DNA of 64,000 bases from Bacillota bacterium (GTDB lineage Bacteria; Bacillota; UBA994; UBA5500): positions 42,173-106,172 of the forward strand of contig JAKOXL010000023.1 of assembly GCA_029781045.1 (NCBI GenBank). Direction: 5' to 3'. The notes beneath the pieces are model-generated. The model was not told where the DNA came from and did no database searches. It worked only from the letters and a program-made list of their open reading frames with translations. This document shows positions 52,731 to 61,765 of the stretch, one piece after another; position 1 is the first letter of the stretch, and each line of letters begins with the position of its first letter. A program made the translations under genes and the position numbers.

Positions 52731-52852
52731 CTTTCTCCCCCTTCATTCAATTTCTTGATGCCACACCACGCAATGTCTTCAGGCTCCACGCGCTCTCCTT
52801 CGGTATACGGTAGGCTTTCTATGACTCTTTTACAAAGAGCAACTTTCCGCCA

Positions 52853-53083
52853 TTAAACTATTGGAGTGGGTAGCTCCTGCTCTCGTAAGAAGGTTAAGAT
52901 ATCCAGCCCATCCTTATCCGGCAAGTTCAAGTCGAGCAGAATCGTGTCGTAACTATTCGCCAGCGCCTTCTCTTCACCCTCAACGCCGGTATTAGATATG
53001 TCGACGGTAAATCCGCGCTTTTCTAGACCATCTTTCATTACCAGGGCCAGTTCTTTATCATCTTCAATGATCAGCAAACGCAT
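52853..53083 (-). pseudogene. Truncated response-regulator receiver domain
   Basis: 76 residues from ATG 53083: MRLLIIEDDKELALVMKDGL opens an OmpR-type receiver with the acidic pocket (EDD) and phospho-acceptor Asp in ILLDLNLPDKDG near 51. The frame stops after QELPTPIV, just before the conserved Thr/Ser and Lys strands, so the receiver is incomplete and the DNA-binding domain is gone. No histidine kinase gene is adjacent. Confidence 0.82.
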
Positions 53084-53159
53084 AATAGTCACTTCTCCCC
53101 AATTAGCATACACTATCTAATGTTAATCTAGCGCTAGGACTAATCCGGTCCTTGGTACC

Positions 53160-53194
53160 AAAAAAAAAACCCACCTACAAAAGGAGGTGGGCTC
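53160..53194 (-). terminator. Terminator of glnN
   Basis: Stem agcccacct/aggtgggtt, then ten T on the minus strand; directly downstream of the glnN stop at 53209. Confidence 0.92.
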
Positions 53195-53208
53195 TAAACC
53201 TCTGTGGT

Positions 53209-55308
53209 TTACACCACGCTGTTGAGGATTTCGGCGTAGGTTGGGAGCGGCCAATGTTTGCTGCTAACCAGCGCTTCCAACTCATCTACTATCATTCTCA
53301 ACTCATTCATTGCCGTGAGCACCTTTTCCCGCCACGCGATGGCCTGCCCCAGCTTGTCCTCGATCTGCTTGACGGCTTCAGTTTGCTGGCAGAGGTTATG
53401 CAATCGGTCATTGAGGTTATCGGACAGCTGGGCCAACTGGCAGAGCAAACCTTCTTCTAGACTGGTTGCAAGGTGAGGGCCAATGGCTCGTTTTTGCAGA
53501 ATGAGCTCTGCCAATTCCCGTTGATAGGAAATAACGGCTGGAACCACCTGTTTATTGACCATATCCATCATTGTCAGGGCTTCTATATTGATGGTTTTAG
53601 AGTAGTTTTCCAGCCATATTTCATAACGGGAATAGATCTCGTGTTCCGTTAAAACTTTGTGGCGGGTAAACACTTCTACGTTCTTGGGCGCAATAAAGGC
53701 CGGCAGAGCTTCAGGCGTGGTTTTCAAGTTTGCTAGACCCTTGCTTTCCGCTTCCTTTACCCAGGCACAATCATATCCGTTACCGTTGAAGATGATGCGC
53801 TTATGGTTGCTAATCGTTCTCTTAATCAGCCGACTTAAATCGCCCTGGAAGTCGGTGCTCTGTTCCAGTGTGTCGGCAAACTGACCCAGCACCTCGGCCA
53901 CTATGGTATTAAGCACTATGATCGGGCCGGCTATGGAAAAGGCGGAACCCAGCATGCGAAATTCACACTTGTTGCCAGTAAAAGCGAAGGGAGATGTGCG
54001 ATTTCTATCGGTTGTGTCCTTAGGGAAATGGGGCAAAACTGTGGCCCCTATTTCCATTAATGTTTGGCCTTTACCCACATACAAAGTCCCATTCTCCAGC
54101 GCCGTAAGAATCTCAGTCAACTCTTCACCCAGAAAAACCGAGACAATGGCCGGCGGTGCTTCGTGACCGCCAAGACGATGGTCGTTACCTGCACTGGCCA
54201 CCGCAACCCGCTACAGGTCTTGATAATCATCAATGGCTTTTATCACAGCCACCAGGAACAGAAGAAATTGGGCATTCTCATGGGGAGTGGCGCCCGGCTC
54301 CAGCAAATTGATGCCCGTGTTGGTTGAGATGGACCAGTTAACGTGTTTTCCGCTGCCGTTTATTCCAGCAAAGGGCTTCTCATGCAAGAGGCAAACCATA
54401 TCATGCCTAGAGGCCACCTTCTTCATCAGCTCCATAACCAACTGGTTATGGTCGGTGGCTATATTCGCTTCGCAGTAAACAGGAGCAAGTTCATGCTGTC
54501 CGGGAGCCGCTTCATTATGCTCGGTCTTGGCGTAAATCCCCAGCTTCCAAAGCTCCTCGTCCAGCTCCCGCATAAAGGCGGAAACCCGGTGCTTTATGGC
54601 CCCGTAGTAATGGTCCTCCATTTCCTGACCTTTGGGAGGACGGGCACCGAATAAGGTTCTGCCGCAGTATATAAGATCCGGGCGTTTTAAGTACACGCTG
54701 CGGTCGATCAAAAAGTACTCCTGCTCCGCCCCCACTGCTGGTATTACCCGCTTGGCATCGGTGACGCCAAATAGCCTAAGGACTCGCAGCGCCTGTTTAT
54801 TAAGGGCCTGCATGGAGCGCAAAAGAGGCGTTTTCTTATCAAGGGCTTCTCCGCTATAGGAACGGAAGGCGGTGGGGATACATAAGGTGTTGTCTTTGAT
54901 GAAAGCGTAGGAGGTTGGATCCCAGGCGGTATACCCCCTGGCTTCAAAGGTGGAGCGCAAGCCTCCCGAAGGGAGGCTGGAGGCATCGGGCTCGCCTTTA
55001 ACCAAAGCTTTACCGGAGAACTCCATTATTGCCCGTCCCTGGCCGTCGGGCACGATGAAACTATCATGTTTTTCAGCAGTTATGCCCGTCATGGGCTGGA
55101 ACCAATGGGTATAATGGGTGGCACCCTTGTCTATGGCCCAATCCTTCATGGCACTTGCCACCACATTAGCCACATCGAGTTCAAGGCGCGTGCCGTCGGC
55201 GATGGTCTTTCTTAGCGCGTTATAAGTATCCTGCGGCAAACGCTCCCTCATTACCGAGTCGTTGAATACCATACTTGCGAAAATCTCTTTGATGCTCTTG
55301 TTTGCCAT
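53209..55308 (-). pseudogene. glnN: Type III glutamine synthetase interrupted by an in-frame amber codon
   Basis: One reading frame of 700 codons from ATG 55308 to 53209 with a single internal TAG at 54213-54211. The first 365 residues hold the substrate and metal sites ([20 protein letters not shown] near 188, [14 protein letters not shown] near 267, GSGKHVNWS near 332). After the stop the frame continues RVAVASAGNDHRLGGHEAPPAI, the conserved block of GS III, and the complete C-terminal helical region. The codon is probably a Leu (TTG) changed to TAG. GS III makes glutamine from glutamate and ammonia. Unless the stop is read through, the enzyme is inactive; a sequence error is the other option. 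Confidence 0.9.
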
Positions 55309-55445
55309 TCTGCTTCTCTACTCCTTTGCACCCTGAACCTGTGAGGCCTCTGGCAGCCAGCAGGAATATATAATAAATAAACTAATACCACACTCCCCTG
55401 TTACCGTTCAAGGGTTTTGATTAGAATCCATGAACTTTCTATAAC

Positions 55446-55762
55446 TTACTCAGACTTGCTTCCTACTTGGAGCATAGTCTTACTTATTAGAGGTTTGAAT
55501 ACCGTATACAACAAATAACCCAAAAGCCCCCCTGGGGCATTTGTGATTAAGTCTGTTATATCTGCAGGGCGAAAACCGTTAATGAGTGGTTGGGTTAGTT
55601 CGATTCCTAAGCTAAATAAAAAGGTCCATAGTAGGCAGAACAATAGGCTCCGCTTTTTCCTACTGGTAGTAAAAATCCAAACGGTATCATCATAATTACG
55701 TTAAGTACAACCTGGCGAACCGCATCCCCTCTACCCGAAAAATAGTCATCAAAAGGTATCAT
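55446..55762 (-). pseudogene. VanZ-like gene fragment with frameshift
   Basis: From ATG 55762 the frame reads MIPFDDYFSGRGDAVRQVVL then NVIMMIPFGFLLP, the start of a VanZ domain lacking its first helix. It then loses frame near a T5/A5 tract (about 55660-55690) and continues in another frame as LLFCLLWTFLFSLGIELTQP, RPADITDLITNAPGGLLGYL, the VanZ core. A single-base loss explains the shift. VanZ-like proteins confer low-level teicoplanin resistance in some hosts, but most are of unknown role. Confidence 0.8.
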
Positions 55763-55850
55763 AATTCATGGGCTTATATGGATGGTTGAAAATAAAGGGC
55801 AGGGAAACAATAACAGGCATTAATTGGCTACCGAAGCGTCGCCCACATCA

Positions 55851-55952
55851 TTGTATTTCGGCGCCCAGCCCAGCGCGGAAGGGTTCTATGAAAAGTTGGG
55901 TTATCAGCACGGATTGACTTCATTCTTTATTAGGAAAGAAAGAAAGGTATAA
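55851..55952 (+). pseudogene. C-terminal remnant of a GNAT acetyltransferase
   Basis: 33 codons, LYFGAQPSAEGFYEKLGYQH then GLTSFFIRKERKV and stop. The F-Y-E-K-L-G-Y-x-H block is the last conserved motif (acetyl-CoA side) of GNAT enzymes. The upstream part of the gene is absent. A complete terminator still follows at 55963, so a full gene once stood here. Confidence 0.72.
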
Positions 55953-55962
55953 GCAGACAAGC

Positions 55963-55989
55963 GGGAGCGACGAGAAGTCGCTCCCTTTT
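55963..55989 (+). terminator. Terminator behind the GNAT remnant
   Basis: Perfect arms gggagcgac/gtcgctccc with loop gagaa, then tttt. Confidence 0.88.
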
Positions 55990-56086
55990 CATGCCCAAAG
56001 GTGTAGCCATGTGCCCTTAATGCCAACGGCTTCGCTCCAAAGCTTAAACAACAGGTCATGTATGACTGAACTCTACACGGGCGCCC

Positions 56087-57625
56087 TTAAGTTGCAACAC
56101 GATTACGCCCCATAGCCTTTGCCCTGTACAGAGCATCATCGGCCTTCTTTAAAATGTCTTCAATGTCGTTTACATCATCATGCATTGCTGCCACTCCAAT
56201 ACTTACCGTAAGGCTAATCTCCTGCTTTCCATAGAACACTTTTCTCGTGGCCACAGTCTCCCGAAACTTCTCCGCCACCAACTTCGCCTCTTCCAAGGAA
56301 GCGTTCTTTAGAACCACGGCAAATTCTTCTCCTCCTATGCGCCCGGCAATATCAGTTTTTCGGAAACTGGTCTTTATTATATTTCCGATTTCCCGAATTG
56401 CTTCATCTCCAGCCGCATGACCAAAGGTATCGTTAATAACCTTGAAGTTATCCAGATCCATAATCAACAATGCTAGATCCTCGTTGTTCGTTTGGGCCCA
56501 AGCAAATTCCCTTTTTGCCAAGCTCATAAACTCCGCTCGATTATAAAGGCCGCTTAGAGAATCGGTGGTAGCCAAGAACTTGAGCTTTTCCTGCATCTTC
56601 TTTTCTTCCGTAACATCACGGATAGATTTGAGCATTCTCTGGCTTCTATCTTGGAAATCTCCCAGCGGCACCACATCAATCTCAAAATAACGTTCTTCTC
56701 CATCTATTATCATAGAAAAATCGCGTCCACTATCACTCTGAAAGATCTCCAACAGCTTTGGTTGCTGCTTAAGAACACGCTCTATGGGATTATTGCTCAA
56801 TACAATGTTCATTGCTGCAAAGAACTGCTCGGCAGCCTTATTGTAGTCCACTATCCTGTTACCTGGACCCAATACCACCATACCGGCCAAGTTGTTCTCA
56901 AAGATTGCCTCTCGAGCTAGAGTTCTTATTTCCAAGAAATCGTGTTTTAAGATGCCATAACTAATAATGAGTAGGGAAACGGGCATTATTAGAGCGGAAT
57001 AATCAATACTCCACTCATCGAAAAACAGCAGAATCATGGTTATTCCAATAAGGGGCAGCAAGGAAGCAAAAAAGAAGATTAAGAAATGGGACTTGGTATA
57101 CCCGGCTTTATTTTTCAAGCAGCCTATGAAATAGACGATAACAGTAAGTAACAAGCAAAGAATGGTGTAAGTAATGTTGATATAGTACCAAGGCCCCCTT
57201 TCCATATACAGGGACACATTGCCATAGTACTCCCTCATCCCCCACGCGGTGTAGAACAAATGGTGCCAAGGATTGGTGAGTCGAATGAAAAAGGTTAATA
57301 CAGGCACAGCATAAAGTAAAAGAGCCATCCTGATCTTTAAAGAATAGATAGTTCTTGTATAAAGGAGTGCCACTGTCAGCCATAGTACGGAAATAAAGGG
57401 CAACCCCAGATATTGAATACCATTCCAGAATATCATTTCTTGCAGATTGCTGCTGTTGATGATCATTAAGTAGCCAAACAGGTAGACACTGATGCACATA
57501 ACCAGAGCAGAGAATGCCTTGCGATAGCTGGCCCTACCTTTGGAAAAGAAATAGGCAGAGAAAAACTGAGCCAATATAACCGCAAGAAGCAGATAAAGAC
57601 TGAGTAATGTTTTTACCGTATTCAT
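56087..57625 (-). CDS. Membrane diguanylate cyclase (7TM histidine-kinase-type sensor, PAS, GGDEF)
   Basis: 512 residues from ATG 57625, 6-7 bases after TTGGAGGT; the frame extends to 57766 without a site. N-terminal half has about seven helices in the 7TM sensor layout (FWNGIQYLGLPFISVLWLTVALLYT, YYINITYTILCLLL). A PAS-like segment (about 230-340, AGMVVLGPGNRIVDYNKAAEQFF) precedes the GGDEF domain (about 350-510) with RIGGEEFAVVLKNA, an active variant. Makes c-di-GMP. Third such gene within 12 kb. The 57626-58124 gap beyond it holds the terminator repeat at 57992 and no gene. Confidence 0.92.
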   Translation of the reverse strand: MNTVKTLLSLYLLLAVILAQFFSAYFFSKGRASYRKAFSALVMCISVYLFGYLMIINSSNLQEMIFWNGIQYLGLPFISVLWLTVALLYTRTIYSLKIRMALLLYAVPVLTFFIRLTNPWHHLFYTAWGMREYYGNVSLYMERGPWYYINITYTILCLLLTVIVYFIGCLKNKAGYTKSHFLIFFFASLLPLIGITMILLFFDEWSIDYSALIMPVSLLIISYGILKHDFLEIRTLAREAIFENNLAGMVVLGPGNRIVDYNKAAEQFFAAMNIVLSNNPIERVLKQQPKLLEIFQSDSGRDFSMIIDGEERYFEIDVVPLGDFQDRSQRMLKSIRDVTEEKKMQEKLKFLATTDSLSGLYNRAEFMSLAKREFAWAQTNNEDLALLIMDLDNFKVINDTFGHAAGDEAIREIGNIIKTSFRKTDIAGRIGGEEFAVVLKNASLEEAKLVAEKFRETVATRKVFYGKQEISLTVSIGVAAMHDDVNDIEDILKKADDALYRAKAMGRNRVAT

Positions 57626-57991
57626 AGGAGTACCTCCAAGTTGCACCTTTGACAACATTGACAAGCCCATCACAGTGGATCGGCATATTCCGTACAAATT
57701 TCGCCCAAGAGTATTGTCTTTTGTGGTATGAATCGTTCTAGAAAATAGCACTACTTCCTTTACCACAGTTTAATTGCTCATTCATCGTCAGACAAGACTA
57801 TAAAGCAACAATAGTATCCATTTATTTTCGCAGTCAAATAACAGATGGGGCATAGTTTTATTGCCTCCACATGAAAATCATCGACGCTTGCAGGGCTTTG
57901 TTGCTACTGTTTGGATCTATATAGGTAACTCTTGAGCGGAGAACTTATTGAAGGGCACCGTATGCAAAACTCGCTGTGGAATTCAAGTCCG

Positions 57992-58050
57992 GCGTGAAGG
58001 AAAAAAGGAACAAGGCACCCTACGAAACTACAGCATAGAGTGCCTTTTCC
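57992..58050 (-). repeat. Terminator repeat, copy 1 (left flank of the ABC block)
   Basis: gcgtgaaggaaaaaaggaac then aaggcaccctacgaaactac and tagagtgccttttcc; the stem aaggcac/gtgcctt serves as terminator of the permease gene (minus strand T-run). Nearly the same sequence stands at 63128-63186. Confidence 0.8.
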
Positions 58051-58124
58051 TGAGACACAAATATTAAGCCAAAATTTAAGTCACAGTTTTAGGCTTACGG
58101 TAATCCAAGGGAACTTCCAGCAAC

Positions 58125-60089
58125 TCATTCCGTGCCTTGCCGAAGAATTCCCCGTTTGAATAGAAACAGCGTTGCGCCGAAGTAGGTAAAATAGATTACA
58201 CAAAAAACCACAATAGTGATTAGACCACATAACAGCACAAGGCCCTCCTGCAAAATGGCCTCTCTAAAGAAGATCTGTGCGCCAAAAACCAACATAACAG
58301 TGAGCAGAATTGGGAGCAAGAGAGGAATGAAGAAAACCGTTGACAGTTCCTTACGGATCAAAGCGACCCGCCGCTGACTAGATACACCAAGTCGGTCGAT
58401 CACTCTATAATTCTTCTGGTTTTTGTCTATGGCAGAGAGCTGTTCAAATGCCAGTACCGTACAGGACAAGATGATGAAAATGATGCTTAGATATAGTCCA
58501 CAAAAAGAAATAGTAGTAAACCCAGTCAACGAATTGGCAATACCCCATGCCTTTACCGTAACTCCAAACGTCACCCTTTCAGGCAATTCGTATCCGGTCT
58601 GAACTTCTGGGCGCCATTCATCACTTTTAAGAAATCCTTGAAGTTCACCTTTCAGTTTGGGATATCCATCGTTCTCCAATTTGATTGCCAGTCGAATTTT
58701 GCTTGCTAACAGCTGCTTTGCTACTTTATCCGGCACTACAAGAACAAAGCCTTTGGTACCAGCCATTTGATATTGTTCCATCGGTTCTGTCATGATAGGC
58801 GTTTGAGCAGCATGCAAGGTTTGACTAGTCAGGGTGATTTCTGGCTCCCGCTCCAATGCCTTTTGAATCTCTTTCATTGAGCGCCACGTATCACAGTGGA
58901 TCAGGAACTCATCATCGTCCATAGAAACGAGGGGAAGACCTAAAATCTGCCGCAGGTGATTATAGTCGGAGAGAGATAGTGCTTCCACAGGAACATCTGG
59001 AACAGAATACAAATAAAAAACCACACTGTCCTCAACTGCACAGCGATCCTGCACAAAAGAGATGACAGGCTCCATACTGTCTGTGGACAGAGGGGCATCA
59101 ATCGCAACACCAACATCATAAGGATAGTAGGCTTCCATATTGGCTCTATAACCCGCACCCATTGTGAGTCCTACAAACAGGGTTGCCAAAGAGACAGTCA
59201 GAAGGATAGCTACTATCGCCATTGTCCGTCCAGTGGACTGAATACGCCGCCCAATTTGGCCTAAAAGGAATAGGTTTTCTCCTCTATATTTCCTATAGGG
59301 ATCTCGCTTTGCAAACTGGTACAGTAGAAACGGAACTTGCCGATGTAGTTCATAGACACCTGCAAGGATCAGCAGACAAGCCCCTCCCAAATACAGCCAT
59401 GCTCGATTCGATTGGATATGCACTAATTCCGCAAGCAACGCCGCGCCAACTGCCATTGCTGCAATTGAGATCAATACGCATAGAATATGCCAACGAATTG
59501 ACCTGAAGCTGTATCCTTCATTTCGATGGCTGTCGTAAAGTAAATCCACCACTTTTCGTCGTCGTATGACTTTGACCGCCCGAAGCATTCCAACCCCATA
59601 CATCAGGGCAAAAGACAAAAGTGTGATTGCCCATGCTTGTGAGAAAAAGACAACCTGATAAGAATGAGGAAAACCAAAGATGTTTCTAACTAGTTGATTT
59701 AGCAAACTAGACAAGCCAGTTCCAATTAGAGAACCCAGCAAGAAGGCACATCCACCGATGGCCGTGCTTTCTGCCAAAAACAGCCTGCACACTGTTTTGA
59801 CTTCCATCCCCATCAGCTCGTAGGTCGCAAGCTCCTTCTTTCGTTGCTCTAACATGAAGCGAATGGCATATCCAATAACAAAAGAGGTTACAAAAGCAAT
59901 CAGAACCGAGAGTATCAGAATACCGGAAGTCAGCATTGACATATTCTCCGACATGGAGATAACATTGGGGGAAAACCCAAGCGCCAAAAAGGAGTACATC
60001 AAAGCAGCAACAAGCGTGGTTGTAACAAAGTAGATGATATAATCGCGCAGGCTCCTGCGGATATTTCTCAACGCCAGCCTAGCGTACAT
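58125..60089 (-). CDS. FtsX-family ABC permease, BceB/YtrF-like
   Basis: 654 residues: about ten helices with a large extracellular loop (about residues 310-530) between the second group of helices, the BceB layout. Such permeases with a cognate ATPase remove cell-wall-active peptides such as bacitracin from their targets. Start motif LALRNIRRSLRDYIIYFVTTTLV and FMLEQRKKELATYELMGME (cytoplasmic FtsX motif near 82-100) are typical. It overlaps the ATPase gene by 11 bases. No BceRS two-component genes adjoin it, so control must come from elsewhere, perhaps the GntR gene upstream. Confidence 0.9.
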   Translation of the reverse strand: MYARLALRNIRRSLRDYIIYFVTTTLVAALMYSFLALGFSPNVISMSENMSMLTSGILILSVLIAFVTSFVIGYAIRFMLEQRKKELATYELMGMEVKTVCRLFLAESTAIGGCAFLLGSLIGTGLSSLLNQLVRNIFGFPHSYQVVFFSQAWAITLLSFALMYGVGMLRAVKVIRRRKVVDLLYDSHRNEGYSFRSIRWHILCVLISIAAMAVGAALLAELVHIQSNRAWLYLGGACLLILAGVYELHRQVPFLLYQFAKRDPYRKYRGENLFLLGQIGRRIQSTGRTMAIVAILLTVSLATLFVGLTMGAGYRANMEAYYPYDVGVAIDAPLSTDSMEPVISFVQDRCAVEDSVVFYLYSVPDVPVEALSLSDYNHLRQILGLPLVSMDDDEFLIHCDTWRSMKEIQKALEREPEITLTSQTLHAAQTPIMTEPMEQYQMAGTKGFVLVVPDKVAKQLLASKIRLAIKLENDGYPKLKGELQGFLKSDEWRPEVQTGYELPERVTFGVTVKAWGIANSLTGFTTISFCGLYLSIIFIILSCTVLAFEQLSAIDKNQKNYRVIDRLGVSSQRRVALIRKELSTVFFIPLLLPILLTVMLVFGAQIFFREAILQEGLVLLCGLITIVVFCVIYFTYFGATLFLFKRGILRQGTE

Positions 60090-60846
60090 CGCTTACCCCA
60101 CTCCCCATCATAGTGAGGATCTTGATAATTCGCTCAAAAAAGGGCTCACGGGAATCGTCGCCTTTCAAAATCTCTGCAAATATCGTGCCATCTCGCAAGA
60201 ACAGAATACGCTTTGCATAACTTGCGGAAAACGCATCATGCGTGACCATCAAGACCGTTGCCGAGAGCTCTTCATTGATACTCCGTATCATGGAGAGCAG
60301 AATTTGGGAAGAATGGCTATCCAAAGCGCCAGTGGGCTCATCCGCCAGGATGAGTCTTGGCTGATTTATAATGGCTCTGGCGCAAGCGCACCGCTGCTTT
60401 TGACCACCAGATACCTGATACGGATACTTTTCCAATATATCCGCAATGCCCAGTCGTTCAGCCATAGCTTGTACGCGTCGATCAATCTGATCCGGCGAAA
60501 CGTTGTTGATGGTAAGTGCCAGTGCAATGTTTTCCGAGATCGTCAATGTATCCAAGAGGTTGAAATCCTGAAAGATGAAACCAAGATTTTCCCGGCGGAA
60601 ACGAGCAAGCTCCTTTTCCTTGATCTCCGTTATATCGGTCCCATTCAAATAGATATGCCCTGAGGTAACCGTATCTATGGTGGAAATGCAGTTGAGCAGG
60701 GTAGTCTTGCCCGAACCGGATGCACCCATGATTCCCACAAATTCACCTTCGTGAACGGAGAAGCTAATGTCCTGGATTGCCTTTGTGACATTGCCATCCA
60801 TACCGTAGTATTTATGAATACGACTTACCTTTAGAAGCTCTCCCAT
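60079..60846 (-). CDS. ABC transporter ATPase, BceA-like
   Basis: 255 residues from ATG 60846 after AAGGAGGGGCAAT. MacB/LolD/BceA class: Walker A GASGSGKTTLLN near 43, Q-loop FIFQDFNLLD, signature VSGGQKQR near 143, Walker B LILADEPTGALD near 163, H-loop VTHDAF near 199. Powers the FtsX permease encoded next. About 150 bases separate it from the small peptide gene upstream; whether it has its own promoter is not clear. Confidence 0.94.
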   Translation of the reverse strand: MGELLKVSRIHKYYGMDGNVTKAIQDISFSVHEGEFVGIMGASGSGKTTLLNCISTIDTVTSGHIYLNGTDITEIKEKELARFRRENLGFIFQDFNLLDTLTISENIALALTINNVSPDQIDRRVQAMAERLGIADILEKYPYQVSGGQKQRCACARAIINQPRLILADEPTGALDSHSSQILLSMIRSINEELSATVLMVTHDAFSASYAKRILFLRDGTIFAEILKGDDSREPFFERIIKILTMMGSGVSDVR

Positions 60847-60993
60847 ATTGCCCCTCCTTCGCAAAGATGGCCTAAAAAGGCGGATAATATCATAGGGCTG
60901 TCTGCGGCTATGGGTCTGCGTTGACAACTGCTATATGGAGCTGTTCAACTTTTGCCTTTGGAATCTGACAACCAGGAAAACGAAAGGGGGCTA

Positions 60994-61104
60994 CTAAAGC
61001 ACATTTGCTCTTCTTTTGTTTTCCCGGTACTTCCGAATGAGCTTGTTGCGAACAGGAATGGCAACGCAAATGAAAAGCGCTACTGCTAGAAAAGTAGGCC
61101 CCAT
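60994..61104 (-). CDS. Small membrane peptide (36 residues) in the ABC block
   Basis: ATG 61104 after GGGGAG, 10 bases downstream of the ABC-2 permease stop. Sequence MGPTFLAVALFICVAIPVRN then KLIRKYRENKRRANVL: one helix followed by a basic tail. Position and signals suggest a genuine accessory subunit, but no family was recognised. Confidence 0.5.
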   Translation of the reverse strand: MGPTFLAVALFICVAIPVRNKLIRKYRENKRRANVL

Positions 61105-61114
61105 ATTACTCCCC

Positions 61115-61765
61115 TTATATTTCTTTGCTTTTCATAATCCGAATGGATGACCAGATCGACACAGCATACATTACGCTAATTAGCGTAATCACAAATAGGA
61201 CCAGAAGCGCGGGAGAACTTCCGACAGCTGCAATAACGGATGCTACCGTTGAGGGCTTTTTCGAGAACAGTAACAAAGTTGCTAGAAAGCCTACCACAGG
61301 GATATACATGAACACGCGACCTTTGATGGAACCGTATTTATAGTAACCGGGAATCTGAAACACAGTATAGAGCGCATACAGGAACAACCCGCTGATAGTG
61401 GCACTGACTATATCCGACGTGTTCACTCGCTCTCCCATTGCCCGCAGTACCAATGGATGAGTAACGAGAGAAATCACCAACGCCACAGCACCCAGCGCAA
61501 AAACAAAGATATATCTTCCAACTACTAACTCGCTTTTTCGCACAGGCAGAATTCCGAAAAGACGCTCCATACTGCTCTTCTCTGCGATAGAAAAGGTGTA
61601 ACCTGTTGTCATAGCAGTAAAGCACATCGCAAAGGATATGCCGGTAAACAGAGAGCGATTGATCGCCGCAAAAGCAATAGGAAGAAGGATTGTGAAGCAA
61701 ATCACTTTCATGTAGGGCTTTACTAGTGAGAAATCCAATTTGGTAGCCTTTAGCACTTTACTCAT
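61115..61765 (-). CDS. ABC-2 type permease
   Basis: 216 residues from ATG 61765 (AAGGAGATGCCT upstream), six helices. Features of the ABC-2 permease group found with GntR/YtrA regulators: TTGYTFSIAEKSSMERLFGILPVRKSELVVGRYIF (short pieces near 70-105) where SMERLFGILPV is the family's coupling segment. Overlaps the ATPase gene by 8 bases. Likely exports an unknown compound or drives a conformational signal. Confidence 0.88.
   Translation of the reverse strand: MSKVLKATKLDFSLVKPYMKVICFTILLPIAFAAINRSLFTGISFAMCFTAMTTGYTFSIAEKSSMERLFGILPVRKSELVVGRYIFVFALGAVALVISLVTHPLVLRAMGERVNTSDIVSATISGLFLYALYTVFQIPGYYKYGSIKGRVFMYIPVVGFLATLLLFSKKPSTVASVIAAVGSSPALLVLFVITLISVMYAVSIWSSIRIMKSKEI

Noticed and set aside
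54211..54213. Pyrrolysine codon in glnN
   Set aside because: TAG lies where homologues have a hydrophobic Leu-type residue; no PYLIS-like element or pyl gene is seen. A nonsense change or sequence error is simpler.
57626..57766. Extended N-terminus of the GGDEF protein
   Set aside because: The sensor's first helix starts at the ATG at 57625 with a GGAGG site; the extension is hydrophilic and unconserved.
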